64,000 nucleotides of DNA from Chloranthus sessilifolius (GCA_021018995.1 CM037590.1:82678097-82742096), one strand, 5' to 3'; positions 33,540 through 46,220 are shown, counted from the stretch's first letter. Translations and numbers: made by a program. Notes: generated from the sequence alone by a model not told the origin.

Positions 33540-35270
33540 GGATGGCTCACAAGCCGACTTATTTCCTACCTCGCCAAAATGGTCTCTATATGACCACTTC
33601 ATCTACGAGACCACTGAGAAACCAAATGTACCAAGGCAGAAGGAAGTGTCCTTCACAAGATCCCGAGAAGTGGAAATTGAGTGAATGACAAAAGCGTTCA
33701 ATGATTTAACCAATTTAAACAATGATATTGATAAACCGCTCGAAGGAGTCAAGCCCATGTTTGACACTAAGAAATTTGCAGAAGAGAGGAGAGAAGAACC
33801 TATAGAACCCGACCCACGAGTAGAAGATTGGGAATCTACTGATGAAGAAGATTTTCACATAGCAGCCTTGCAAGATAGTGAAGAGCACTTACGCTTAACA
33901 TGGGAAAGAGATGACACTCCATAGGAAAATACTAACTCGTATAGCATCCGCCTCGGCCTTGGCCTTGGAGGGTGGGAATGCCCGTGGAACTTTCCTTGTA
34001 TTGCCTACCCATATCAACCCCGCTGTAGGGCACGCACCAGCATATTAGAACGCTTCGCTAGTTGGATTCGACACTCTATGATAGAAGAATCGAATCACTC
34101 CAACCTCGTGACCATCGACATAAGTAATGACCTACTAGCTCAGCTATCAGTGCAAGAAGTAGAAGATCCCAACGGTCATCCGGTTAACCTAGGGGGAAAC
34201 ACTCACATCGCTCTCATGGACTTTGAAGAGGAACTCGAACTAGACACTTCTACATCCTCAGATATGCCACAACTCTAAATATTTTAGAAATCTCTAGAGG
34301 AAGAATGACAATCTCCCCTGAGTGACGACAAGGACTACTGGATAGACCTCTCGGCCCTTGAGTTAGCAGAGCAAGCTAATCTAGGACTTCAAGCATTATC
34401 AGATTAAGAAAGTGAGTCTAATACCATCTTCGACTCTAACCTAGAAGGATGGAAATGTCCTTGCGAATCCCCTTGCATTCTTCACCATTATCAGCCTCGC
34501 TGGCGAGCATGCGTGCTCATCCTACTGTATTATGAAGATCAAGGAAAAGAACTCTCTACCCCTAGGGATCCATTGGGAGATCCCCACGGTGGGGAGAACA
34601 ACATTATTATAACCCAGAGGATGACAGTTCAATTGACTACGATCTTCAGAGCTTCTTCGAGGAAGAGGCAATCAATATAGCAAAAGAAATCCAAACGTTA
34701 GTGCCACTATTACCAACTTCACTCATTCAAAAGATCTCATCAGATGAGGACTCAAAAAAAAAATGCCAAATTCATAAGTCCACATTCCCCGAAGAATCGC
34801 CCGAACGGCTCCAGCAGCCGTCTCACTCCCTCAACTAGAGGAAGTAATTCTCCCGGCGCCCCTTGAGGAGACCGACCCTGTACCATATTTATTATTAAAA
34901 ATCAAAAAAATAGAAAAATTAGAAAATCCTAAAATTTAGAAATATAAAATCCAAAAAAATCAGAAAACCTCATAAAAGAAAGGGAACTCTTCGTCCCGAA
35001 CCAAATTTGTGGCCAACAAGGAGACTTTTCTCCTAAAGTTTCTATCCCATTCCCTGCACGAGGATGTAAGGCATCCCGGCTAAACAATAAGCTAGTGATT
35101 ATACCGGATGAGATACTTTGTGACTTTGAGAGAAGAATCAGTAGTCTTGATCTTCACCTTACGAAAGATCTCTCAGTCATAGATTGTGCCGATGAAGGGT
35201 TACCTTTCGCAAATTCAAATCCCTAGTGTAGCAATTTCATAGTATATGAACTTACCGAGGAGGCACTGGA
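33540..35270 (+). other. E6 spacer between G-patch and RT
   Basis: About 1.7 kb with acidic, low-complexity translation (for example DWESTDEEDFHIAAL at about 33825) and an A-rich stretch at 34890-34980. Ogre-type elements are known to have a long linker and a spliced intron between protease and RT. Whether this element used one cannot be judged here. Confidence 0.5.
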
Positions 35271-35279
35271 CGTCCAATG

Positions 35280-38200
35280 AGTTATCAAGCATTTTGATGA
35301 GCAAACCCAAGCAGCCACAAAACTCATAGAAGTACTTAACTTTGGCACTGAAGAGAGACCCAAGAAGCTACTGATTAGCGTAACGCTTAACTCCAAGGAA
35401 TGCCAACAAATTGCATTAGTCCTGCAAGAAAACCTTGATTCCTTTGCATGGTCCTACGAGGACATGCCCAGTTTAGACCCATGTTTAGTAGAACATCGCC
35501 TTGTCTTAGAACCCGCTGTAAAGCCTGTTAAGCAGAAACTCCGTAGGATGCACCCACAAACTGCCCTCCAAGTTAAAGAGGAAGTTGATAAATTACACAA
35601 AGCCAAATTTATTCGAGTCGTTCTTTACCCCAAGTGGGTTGCCAACATAGTACCTGTCGCCAAGAAAGATGGCAGAGTACGAGTTTGTATCAACTTTCGA
35701 AACCTCAACCAGGCATGCCCAAAAGATGACTTCCCACTTCCACACATTGACACTCTAGTAGACAACACCGCTGGACATGAGATGCTATCCTTTATGGACG
35801 GTTTCTCTAGATATAATTAGATCAAATTAACAGAGTCTGACCAAGAGAAGATTTCCTTCACCATACCATGGGGAACATACTGTTACGTCGTTATGCCTTT
35901 TGGGCTTAAGAACACAGGAGCCATGTATCAATATGCCATGATGGCCATCTTTCATGACATGATGCATAAGTGTGTAGAAGTCTACGTTGATGACATATTA
36001 GTGAAGTCTCAAACACGAGTAGGACATGTTGAAGCACTCTGACTAGTGTTACAAAGAGCTAAGAAATATCAGCTAAAAATGAATCCAAAGAAATGTGTCT
36101 TTGGGGTCACTTCTGAAAAATTACTTAGTTTCATAGTTTGCAAGCAACGGATAAAAGTTGACCCTATAAAAGTCAGAGCCATCCTCGAGATGCTGCCTCC
36201 TAGTAATATCAAAGAATTACGAGGCTTGATAGGAAGATTGCAATTCATTAGAAAATTTATCTCCCAGCATTCGGACATATGCAAACCTTTCTATAGACTA
36301 CTTAAAGGAGGAACGGAGTACAAATGGGATGATCAGTGTCAGCAAGCTTTCGAAAACATCAAGAAGTACCTTCTTAACCCACCAATACTATCACCACCTA
36401 TCTCCGAAAGACCCCTAATTCTATACCTCTCAGCGAACGATAAAGCAATGGGGGTAATTCTGGGACAATATGAAGAAGACGGCAAGAGAGAGAAGGCTAT
36501 CTACTACCTCAGTAGGACGATGGTCGAATACGAACGAAAATACACTTTAATAGAGAAGGCTTGCCTCATATTGGTGTGGGCCTCTACTAAATTCTGACAC
36601 TACTTCGGAGCACACAAACTACTAGTACTAGCCCGAATGGATCCTCTGAAGTACATATTCGAAAAGCCCCGCAACATCAGGAAAGATAACTCGCTGGCAT
36701 ATGCTCCTGTAAGAATTCGATATCCCTACATCACGCAGAAGTCAATTAAAAGGCAAGCAATCATTGATTACCTTGCAGATCTCCCATTCCTTAGTGATGA
36801 GCCCATGCACATGAATTTCGTCGATGAGGACCTATTAATAATTCATAACGAAGAGCCCGACAAGACCTCATGGACCCTTTACTTTAACGGCACTCTAAAT
36901 CACAAATGTAAAGGTATCGAGATAGTCCTCTTAAGCCCATAAAGAGTTGTCATACCTAAATCTTTTCAACTAGATTTTCCTATCACTAATAATGTTGCAG
37001 AATACGAAGCCTTTATAGCTGGACTACGAGAAGCACTACAATTAGGTGTTAAACAGTTAAAAACCATTAGTGATTCCAAACTAGTAATTTCATAAGTCAT
37101 AGGAGAATGAAAAACTATGGAAATAAGGCTAATGGCATACCTAGAAACCACTCAATATTTAGTAAAGAAATTTGAAAGAATCTCTTTTACGCACATCCCT
37201 AGATTAGAAAATGAGCTCGTAGATTCCTTAGCCACGCTAGCCTCGGTCATTCAAATACCTATCGGGCAAAATACCAAAACCTTCATTATCGAAAAGCTGA
37301 CAGTACCCACCCACGAGATAGCATCGACCATCAAGAGAGAATTACCCATCTTCCCCACTAGTACAGGACCGAAAGAAGCAATCACCCTGGAAAAGCACGT
37401 CAAGACAGAAACCGAAGTCGCTATGTTTAAATTTGAAAAATCAATAACCGACGATGGACAATCATGGTATTTTGACATCTGGAACTTTTTGAAGCATCAA
37501 CACATCCCTCCATACGCCACAAAGATTAAACAAAAGACTATAAGGAACCGATGCGCCCGGTTCTGTATACTTGGCGAAACATTATACAAAGAGGCCTTCA
37601 CTAAAGGAGTACTACTACGATGCGTCACGACTGTCGAAGGATAATACATCATCCAAGAAGCACACACCAGTGCCTGCGCTGCCCACTCTGGTAGACAGAG
37701 ACTCGTTGATCAAGTTACACGACAAAGATACTTCTGGCCGACAATGATCAGAGATTGCCACCTCTATATCCAATCTTGTAAATAATGCCAAGAACATGCC
37801 GCACTCATCAAAGCTCCATCAGTTGCATTGAATACTATGATCTCGCCATGGCCATTTTTGATGTGGGCCTTCGATGTCATTGGACCTTTCATAGATACAG
37901 TTGGGAACACTCACAAGCATGTGTTCATACTTATAGTAACCGAATACTACACCAAATGGGAAAAAGTTGAATCCTATGTCAGAATCACCACTTTAACACT
38001 CGTAAGATTTATCGTTTGAAATATCATCACGAGGTTTGGAGTGCCCAGGATGTTTGTCACTGACAACGGACTACAGTTTATTGCGGAGAAGACGAAGAAG
38101 TTATGCAAGGAGTACGACATTGATCTACGCCACTCATCATCATTCTACCCTCAAGGAAATGGACAGGTAGAAGCTATGAATAAAATGCTAATTCAAATCC

Positions 38201-38731
38201 TGAAATACGCAGTAGAAACAAGCAATGGGGCCGACTGGCTTGAACGATTACTAGAAGCACTCTGGGCCTATAGGACCTCTATTCGTATGACCACTGGCCA
38301 ATCTTCCTACCTCCTTACCTACGGAATGGAGGCAGTCCTACCATATGAAATATAAGTACCATCTTTATGCATTCAACTCGATGATGAGCTGTCATTAGAC
38401 GAAAGGAGAATTGCCCTACTCACGCAGCTAGAGCAGCTCGATGAAACACGTATAAGGGCAAGCTGATCACTCTCTGGTATATCAGAGGAGAGTGGTCAGG
38501 GCTTACGATAAGAAAGTCCTTGAGCGAACCTTTAATATTGGGGAATTAGTCTAAAAGAAAATTATGCCTTCCAAGCATGCCCATCCAAAAGGAAAATTGA
38601 AACTGAACTGGGAAGGCCCATACGTCATAATAGCTGCATACCCTGGAAATGCCTACAAACTGGCAAATCAAGACGGGAAAGAACTCCCTAGCCCTTGGAA
38701 CGCCATATACCTTAGAAAATATTACCCTTAG
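35280..38731 (+). pseudogene. pol: E6 pol remnant: RT, RNase H, second RNase H, integrase
   Basis: RT runs about 35464-36200 (VKQKLRRMHPQTALQVKEEV, RVCINFRNLNQACPKDDFPL, VYVDDILVKS). RNase H is about 36400-36660. The second, archaeal-type RNase H typical of the Tat lineage is about 36870-37260 (SWTLYFNGT, VAEYEAFIAGLREAL). The integrase core is about 37840-38355 (FDVIGPF, FVTDNGLQF, FYPQGNGQVEAMNK). The pol end is near 38731 with PSPWNAIYLRKYYP. Domain order and sequence agree with Retand/Ogre pol. Interrupted at several points. Confidence 0.88.
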
Positions 38732-39491
38732 CCCTGTGATCGTCACATTCTGTAGTTAAATACCTATACTTATCACCCTCGTAGTCGTCACAATCCATTC
38801 ATTAGTCGTACGCCTTCAATTCTTGGAATATCCATAAGACCACCAATTTATTGCCCACCTTTTCTCACTCGAGCAATTTGATTAAAGGATTAGTGACCTA
38901 TCTAACCTCCTTCAAAAGCATAAGTAACACCCGATCCTCATTTCCCTTCTCCCGCCATTGGAGGAGACATTAGAGTAAAAAAAATAAAGATGTTAGGTTC
39001 AATCAAAACTCATTATTCTTACGCTAGCAGGATGCTTTAAAAAAAAATATATATTTACATATCAAAAATCGAGTGAGAGCATTACGACGAATGAACAAGT
39101 CAATGAGCTTAGGGAAGCATAAGCAGACCATGAGGACATCTCTGACAACTTTACTAGAAGTGTATAAGCAAGCTATGAGGGCATCCCTGATGTCCCCATA
39201 CTACTAGATGTCGTCGTAAGGTGGCAGGAGGAGGAAAAACTCTTGCTAACCATAGAATATGAGATTTTTATGGTGCCAAAACATGATGAAGAAGCTCAAT
39301 TATGGCATCCTGTATCCCCTCTGAGAAAAAGAATGTTACATACACCTTTTGGAAGCATTAGATACAAACTATTTCCCACATCACCGAGTCTTACCCCTCT
39401 CTTCTATTTTTATTTCGGACGATAAATCAGAAGCCTTACAGGATGCTCCTAGAAATGAAATCGAAAATTGACCTACTCCCTGCACTACCGC
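38732..39491 (+). other. E6 sequence after pol
   Basis: No frame of note. GGAGGAGACATTAGAGTAAAAAAAA near 38954 is purine-rich and could be a polypurine tract, but the sequence after it does not resemble the start of the E6 5' LTR. The stretch ends at the outer edge of the E7 LTR. Confidence 0.35.
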
Positions 39492-40008
39492 TGTTAGGCT
39501 ATTTTTTTGAGTGCTTGCTACTGACTTTATTGAAGACAGTGATAAGAATGGGGTGAATGAAAATGAATTAAAGGTGGATTGAAAATAATAGAGCAGCAAG
39601 CCTAAAATATGCACAATCCTGCAAGATACAGGGCCTGTTGTAGTAAGTTTTGATAAGTAAGAGTTTGTCCCACAGGGAAGTTGATCTTAAGCTCCAAGGG
39701 AGCAATCTTTAGTAGGCCCTCCAGATCTGACTACAGATCTTGCAATCCTAAATGGAAGGGGATTCAGGGTCACTAAAATCTAAATTCTAAGATATCCTAA
39801 TGTCTAAACTATAGAAAGGGTTAAGAAAGAAGATGGAGTGAGGAAATAAATATAAAACGGTGAGAAGTATGCTATTAGGTTCAGATCTGATGAGTTTCAT
39901 GACTTAAATTCAGATTTGCTGCTATAGAAGTCCTGTCCAATGGCTACATTATCACCACAGAGGAGAAAGAATCCAACTCATCTCTGTGCCATGATCCAAT
40001 CCCTTTCT

Positions 40009-40642
40009 GGCTATAACCTATCCACTTAAATGGTCACAGACTATCCAATTGGGGAACCACAATCCAGAGATGGGTCAGAACAAGTTTATCATTGTAGGCA
40101 CTACTTCATCCAGGCTACAAACACAAGAATCCATAGGGAACCTCAACCTCTAAAGTGCTATGTGTGGGGCTAGGCCTGTATGGGAGCATGTTAGCCCAAA
40201 CACATAGAACCAGCAAGAGTTTGAGTGCAGCCTTAGATCCAGCTGTTCACTGCTTTAGAGAGACTGCAGTGATCCAGTCACAAGCCTACAATCTCTATAA
40301 CCAAACCAGATCTGCCATCTGATGGCGGGTCTATACACATAGAGGGGAGTTTGTCTCAGCACAATCTCTCATAGGGCTATAAGCACAAGTGCAGAGAAGA
40401 ATAATCCGTCTTGAGTCTGTGGGTTGGCTTCACCCTAAGGCTATAACCTGTCCACTTAAATGGTCACAGACTATCCCAGAGGCTATCCTCCTCACAAAGC
40501 TCAAGATAGAACAAGAAACATTACTGCCACCACCAAGTTCACAAGGCTACAAAAGCTCATTGCTCCCATGGGGGCTTCAGATCTAGTGGGTCCTGTGGTG
40601 GGACTAGGCCTGTATGGGAGCATGTTAGCTCAGACACACAGG
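40009..40642 (-). repeat. Direct duplication of about 200 bp, 430-bp period, in the E7 LTR
   Basis: Copies at 40009-40207 and 40439-40642 share GGCTATAACCT-TCCACTTAAA and continue to GGGCTAGGCCTGTATGGGAG. The E9 LTR has a single equivalent, so the duplication is specific to this family or copy. Confidence 0.75.
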
Positions 40643-41204
40643 TCACTTGGATCTGAATAAACCATAAAATCAGTCTTCCATTGCTTGCAATACGTCCTAG
40701 CAATGGAAGATCTCAAGATAACAGCCTTGTACAGAACAACTCACAAAAATCCCATAAAAGTAAAACACCCTATGATAAAACTCCATTAATCTATTCCAAA
40801 TAGTCATACAAAGGCATAGCCAGCAAATGCTGGACTATGAAGAGAAGAAAAAGTAAAAAGAAAATTGCCTAAAGCTTACTAGAGATCTGCAGCTACTGCA
40901 AAAAGAAGATAGACTAAATTCTATTCTAAGCAGAGAGTCCCCTAAACCTAAACTAGGCTTAGGTTTATATAGCAGTTAGTTTGGCGGCACATTAGGGTTA
41001 GGAAACCCTAATTTTAACGATGACACATGACCTAATACTGTCCCTTGGATGCCTCAAGGTGTGTGCACAAAACTTAGAGCATTGGAATGCGTGCCCTAAT
41101 TGCTGGAAGTTCCCAGAATGTCCTCTACAGAGGTGAGGGAGAGTTAGAGTTCAGAGCCTTGCTAGGTAGCATTGGTTTCCAAGACTGTCGCATGGTAGCA
41201 CGGT

Positions 41205-41735
41205 CTTCGCGAGATTTGATTAGCTTGAAATTCTAGCCGTCGCGGGGTTGTCTTAGTTTCAGCTGAAGCAGTCGCGTGATAGAGCATTGAATCCTCGCTG
41301 GATTGCTCTTTCCTTCTGAATGGCACGGGAATCGCGCAAGCAGTTTGTTTCTCAATGAACCTTCGCGAGGATCCTCGCGAGGACGTGATGTGCATTGATC
41401 TCTGAATTGCATGAGAGGTTTTTCTGAAGTTTTACATCCCGCGGCCACTTCGCAACAGTTGTGTGCTGAAATACTAGGAGCTCTCTCTCCTCAGTTGATC
41501 TGAGTGAACTGCGCGAGGTTTGAGAGCTGCTTTCTTGAGCTGTGCGAGACTACACGAGCATTTATATTTGAGCTTCGCGAGAGCTACGCGAAGTATGATT
41601 CTGAAGCCCCTCTGTCTCTCAACTACGCAAGAACAGTGCGGGCAATTGGAAATGAAGTTTTGGGAAACTCGTGAGGACTGCGCGAGGCTTAATTTCTGAA
41701 TCCTTTAAAGCTTGTGCAAGCTGCGCGAGGTTCAA
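41205..41735 (-). repeat. CGCGAG word array in the E7 LTR
   Basis: Fifteen or more variants of TTCGCGAG, CTGCGCGAGG or CCTCGCGAGG in 530 bases, with spacers that partly repeat (GAATTGCATGAGAGG, GTGAACTGCGCGAGG). The word recurs at 44252-44335 and 48085-48485 inside the same element. Confidence 0.8.
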
Positions 41736-43486
41736 TTCTTATCTGGGTTCAGCTTTCATCCTTCTGAGGGACTTTTGGGGCAAAAGTGGGCTCCTTAATA
41801 GGGTTCAGGCCTTATTGTAGTTGTTGTTTATTATCTACAGAAATGACTTAACACACATTTATTAGATGGCTAAGGGTCTAACAGAGGCTAAGTTAAGGGG
41901 TGAAAAGTGGTACTTTTCATGTCTTAACATACCCCTAATCTTTGCTAGTCCCAAACCTAATCTTTGCTAGTCCCTTAGCAAAGCTACACTAAAAATCTAT
42001 AGAAATTAACTGCCACTTTCGTAGGGAGCACGGATATATTTAGCATATGTACCAAGCCTTTTATACCCCTAGGTGATCCCTAGTGGAGGAGTGAAGTCTC
42101 CTAAGGGTTTTCAGTGAAGATACCCACAGACTTCTCAATAAAATAGTTAGCAGAAGTGAAAGATTCCAGTCACCTGTCAAGAAACAGAGCATCAATTCAC
42201 CCCTGAATCAGTAAAAATATAAGAAATTTAAATGCATTGTCTGCATAGATGTTTAAGCATCAAAAACTTCCCATGATAGCACAACATTTCAAATCAGTTC
42301 ACAACAGGGAAACTACACATGCGTGCTAGCACTGAGCTCATCATTAAATTAAAAATTAGGTTGTAAGTCATGCCCAATACATTCAATATTACACCCAAAA
42401 CTCTCTAGGGCATACTCTCACAAAGAACTTTTGAGGGTTTCATTGTCTCTCAAGCTCAAGAGTAGTTACATCCCCCAAATGGGTATGTAAGCATGAGCAT
42501 AGGCATAGCATTCTAGTTCTGGCATCATTGGCAGATTTTTACCATAGATTGGACAACTCATTATCACCACATGACAGCTCATTCAACTTTGGATCACAAG
42601 GGCTTTAACTAGGTTGTAATGTGGCTTATGGTATTGGGTTATAAAAAGAATTGGAAGGTTGAAAGAGGAGTTTGAAATTCAGAAATCAGTAGGTGCAGGA
42701 GGTGATTCATGACTTCACCTTCTTTAATTCAGCTCCTTTCATCTTCTTTGAAATCTTCAGATTTGAAGTGATCAATTTCTCTTCTTGTTTGATTTTTTTT
42801 TTTTCATCATGAAACTGCCACCTTTTTCCTCCGTTGTTACATTGCTAGAATTTTAGATAATTTTTCTCCACTCATCCAATGTTGACCCTAGCTAGTCCAT
42901 CTTTAACTCTTTCTCCTTTACCTTCTGACTTCTCAGAGTGAGGGTAAGGTTAAATCAGATCCATAGGTTCAAGTACAAGTACTCAGGTGTGTTTTGAAGA
43001 AAATTGGACTTTGAAGCTCAAAGAGTGTATGAACAAGGGCAGTTGCTTTAGGGTTTGGTCTGTTTAGGCTCAAACTGTCCAAGAGAAGGCCTTGATCCTT
43101 TCTTAAGTGTCATGAGTGCTGTCAGTTGTTTCAACTTGGAGTTACCTAACTTTTAGTGAACACATTGACTCAGCCAGTCCTTAAAGCTAGAAAAAATTTG
43201 CCTAAATCACTCCTCAAAAAAATTTTTATAGGCCCAATTCTCATTGGTGATGGTCTTCGTTTGAACTTTTAAGCATGTCCTTACCTTTTTCTCTCTTCAA
43301 TGATTCACTAAGTGCTGATACCAGTGAGTTTTCTTGGTGTTCTCATCATGGAAATATGAAAATTTAGAAATTTATAATGTCTAAAGATCTGCAGAAAGTT
43401 TTAAATTCTTTATTTTTCATAATTCTTAAGTGAACACAACTCCATTTCTATGTTACTCACATGATTCTACTGCACTTTAAGTTAAC

Positions 43487-44005
43487 TTATGTTATTGGCA
43501 GACCTACCTGCCACACCCCCAAACCTAGGAGGAGCAGTGTCCTCACTGGTTCAGAGGTGAGAATAAACGGTAGAATCCAAGGAAACATACAGAAACAAAC
43601 ACAGAGGAAGAGAGAGAAATAAAAATACAAAACTGAACAGTATGGAACTAAAAGAAAACTTTCATTAAAAGAAAAAGAAAATATGACAAAAAATGGAAAA
43701 AAGAAAAGAGAAAATGGGGGGGTTAAGGTGTAGCCGGGGGAGGGTTGGAGGAAGATGGAGGGGGAGATGCAGGTGGTGCCATATTTTTCTTTTTCTTTTT
43801 CTCTCGCTTCTCCCTTTTTTTCTTTTTCTTCTCCTCTAACTTCTCTCTTTTTTTTCTTTTTCTTTTCCTCCTTGGCCAGGATCCGCGTGACCTCGTCATA
43901 CTCATCCCAGAGAAATTGCAAGGGGTCCGGCTCCTTAGGCGGTGGGGGATCGTCCCAGATGGGGTAAAATTTGATTGGGAAGCCAAAGGGGCTTTCATCT
44001 GCCAT
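43487..44005 (-). CDS. E7 short 3' ORF next to the PPT
   Basis: The open frame extends further upstream, but I start it at the ATG at 44005 because a TATA-like box and a telo-box lie just upstream; this gives 172 residues. It begins MADESPFGFPIKFYPIWDDP, then PPPKEPDPLQFLWDEYDEVTRI style sequence, then a very lysine/glutamate-rich segment (residues about 50-85), then low-complexity sequence that runs through the PPT into the LTR. The last part is therefore unlikely to be conserved. No family recognised. Its charged helical first half recalls the short ORF of E3 at the same position. Confidence 0.4.
   Translation of the reverse strand: MADESPFGFPIKFYPIWDDPPPPKEPDPLQFLWDEYDEVTRILAKEEKKKKKKREVRGEEKEKKGEAREKEKEKYGTTCISPSIFLQPSPGYTLTPPFSLFFFPFFVIFSFSFNESFLLVPYCSVLYFYFSLFLCVCFCMFPWILPFILTSEPVRTLLLLGLGVWQVGLPIT
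43514..43527 (-). other. E7 polypurine tract
   Basis: CACCCCCAAACCTA, i.e. TAGGTTTGGGGGTG on the - strand, directly before the LTR. Nearly identical to 62080-62093 in E9. Confidence 0.8.
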
Positions 44006-44037
44006 TTGTGTGAGGAGGTATGGACTTCTAGGGTTAG

Positions 44038-44335
44038 AAGAGGAGGGATTAGATGAAAAGAGACTGAGGGCCAGTTTAAAAGAGAGGGACGAGGGAACAT
44101 GAATCGGCGGAATTGAAATTGCGCTCGTTTTCACACTTGGCAATAAATGAGGGTTGTGTGGGGAAAGAAGAAAATACACAACTGGCTCTTTGGGAAAGAG
44201 AAGTAGCATTAAATGTATGTCCAAAGAGAGGCATGGTATTTAAAGAGGTAAGTGTAGCGCGCGAGGAGCAATAAGTGATGAGGAAAGGACATTTCTTACG
44301 TAGCTGAGCTGGGGATCTTCGCGAGGTACACTTAT
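44038..44335 (-). promoter_or_regulatory. Promoter-like module 2 of E7 (CGCGAG words, TATA-like, telo-box)
   Basis: On the - strand: CGCGAG words at 44335-44252, TTTAAATA at 44244-44237, a leader rich in C and T, AACCCTAG at 44045-44038, then the ATG at 44005. It is the same order as in E1, E3 and the other E7 module. Confidence 0.5.
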
Positions 44336-44599
44336 GATGGCACATCAATTTGAAGGAGCCATTGTAATCCTGAAAGCAGGTAATTGCACAAATTTATATA
44401 AACACTATCTCCGCGACATGGAATACTGGTTCAAAGAAAAATATCCTCCCAAAAACTCTTCTCCCATGAAAAAAGAAAAAAAATCACAAGTAACAAACAA
44501 TCAGAAAGAAACACACAGAACAAAGCAATAGAGAAAAGTAAAATTTCTATTAAAGGGGAATAAAAATAGTTACAAGTGGAATTACAAAAAGAAAAACCT

Positions 44600-46220
44600 A
44601 AGATACAATCTAGAAGCTAGGGCCTAATCTGAATCAGAATCTGTAAGGAAATTCCAGCCCATTTGTTTAGCCTTTGCCTTGAGGGCAGCTCTGTCCTCTT
44701 TCTTCTTCTCCTCCCTTACCTTTTTCTTCTCAGCTGATATTTTTGCCGTAGTAGGAGCTTTAGGTGCCCTCACCCTTACTTTTGGTGCCTTGGGAGCCTT
44801 TGGTTCCTTGGGTTCTTGAGGGGCTTTGCCTTTACGCTTAGCAGGGGGGTGGCAGGGGATTTTCCTTTACCTTTAGCTTCAGCTTCTACAGGGGAGACCA
44901 CTGGGGCTTTCTCTTTTCCTTTAGCTTTGGGTTCCGTAGTGGGGACCATTGGTGACTTTCCTTTACCAGTGGACTCAGGTTTGGCGGTATGCCTCTTGAT
45001 GGTGACGGGCTCTTTACAATTTTAAGGGAATGACTTTGGGAGCAGAACTCTTGGCTGTGGATAAGTTTGTTCTTGGGGAGGTGCAGCAGAGGCCTTGGGA
45101 GGTGGAGGCTGCTCAGTAGTTGTTGGCTGCGCCAGTGGAGGTGAAGCAGGAGCTTTACCTTTATCTTTTTGGGGCTTAGGTGGTGCCTCCTCAAACTGGG
45201 CAGGTGGAGCTGGAGTGGTAGTTGGCGTAGGCTGAGGCACTTGAACAGAGAGTGGGGTTGGGTGGTAAGGTTCATTTATGGCAGCGGCCAATGCGGATTC
45301 CAATGAGGCTATCTGGACTTTAAATTTGAGGGCGTCAGTCTCATGGATCTCCTTTTGGATTTTTTGGATTTCCTGGGCATTGTTAAGTCATTTTTCAAGC
45401 ATTCTTGCTCGGCAACAACAACAAAGATTGGATTTTCTCATACTCCTAATTAATCGATAATAAGTAGTCAAGCTTTCTGCCTTCCTGATATTCCTCCACA
45501 ATATTTTTCCACCCCAAGGAGATGCCCAGTAGTTGCTCGCTGTGGGCCTCTGTCATCTCATCAATCTTCTCCAGCAGGGGGGTCTTAATTTATTGGCGTA
45601 GTTGAGCCATACCCCTCAGGACATCCTTCCTCAGGTAAGCATTATCTCACATGTGATGTAGGATGGTGAGGTAAGAAGGGCTGTAGAAATGATGTTTGGG
45701 TGCAATTGGCAGATAGGAGGTGGAAGGAGAGAAGTGTGCTTGGTCCTGGGGGGGGAAGGGGGAATGATAGTAGGGAAGTCAAGTGGTGGGGGAATGGGGT
45801 CAGGTTTCGGGTCTGTGTTGGGTAGATTTGGTAGAGAAGGTGGGAGGGGGTAGGATAAGAGGGGGAATGGAGGGTATAGAGGGAAAGGTGAAGGGTGTAG
45901 GCTCAACAGGAGTTGGGGGTGATGGGGGATGGAAAATTGGAATGGGGAAAAGGGGTAAAGGAAAAGGGTGGGGAAGAGGTAATGGTGATGGTGGGAGGGG
46001 TAATGATTCAGGAGGGAAGTCTGTTTGGGTGGTATTGCCAGTGAACAGGATGAGGGGGGTTGAAGTGGATGGGGTAGGGATGGGTGGAGTGGTTAAGGTG
46101 TGTAGGGTGGATTGGATGGAGGTGAGTTCAGCCTGCATCTGGTCCTGTTTGTGGTTATTGGTGGATAACTGGGCTTGGATGTCTTGGATCAAGGGTGGGA
46201 TGAGGGTTAGTGTGTCAAAG
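44600..46220 (-). pseudogene. E7 proline-rich region after the main 3' ORF
   Basis: Several overlapping frames of P/S/T/K-rich sequence (for example 46378-45800 and 45303-45022). One segment contains a plausible helix (LIQDIQAQLSTNNHKQDQMQAEL). The same kind of tail follows the domain of the main ORF, so this looks like a long low-complexity tail of that protein or a decayed neighbour. The G/V-rich frames on the + strand are shadows. Confidence 0.45.

Larger units (their letters stand above)
27291..39491 (+). mobile_element. E6: Tat/Ogre-lineage Ty3/gypsy element, + strand
   Basis: A 5' LTR (27291-29815) is followed by a PBS, gag, protease with G-patch, a long spacer, RT, RNase H, a second (archaeal-type) RNase H and integrase. 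The dual RNase H and the G-patch after the protease place it in the Tat lineage (Ogre/Retand relatives). No 3' LTR resembling 27291-29815 is found before the E7 LTR at 39492. The coding region is interrupted at well over ten places, so it is an old fossil. Confidence 0.85.
39492..43513 (-). repeat. E7 3' LTR
   Basis: Ends are taken at TGTTAGGC on the + strand (39492) and at the CA just before CACCCCCAAACCT (43513). Ordered matches to the E9 LTR run along the whole length, including CAGGGCC-TTGTAG-AAGTTTT (39625 / 58879), TCCACTTAAATGGTCAC (40021 / 59270), the 'CTTTGCTAGTCC' block (41945 / 60542), GCATGAGCATAGGCAT (42490 / 61053) and GGATCACAAGGGCTTT (42592 / 61150). It is about 0.7 kb longer than the E9 LTR, partly through an internal duplication. 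The outer end is accurate to some tens of bases. Confidence 0.75.

Noticed and set aside
43745-44056. Phenylalanine/serine-rich + strand frames at 43745-44056
   Set aside because: They are complements of the lysine/glutamate-rich segment of the E7 short ORF.
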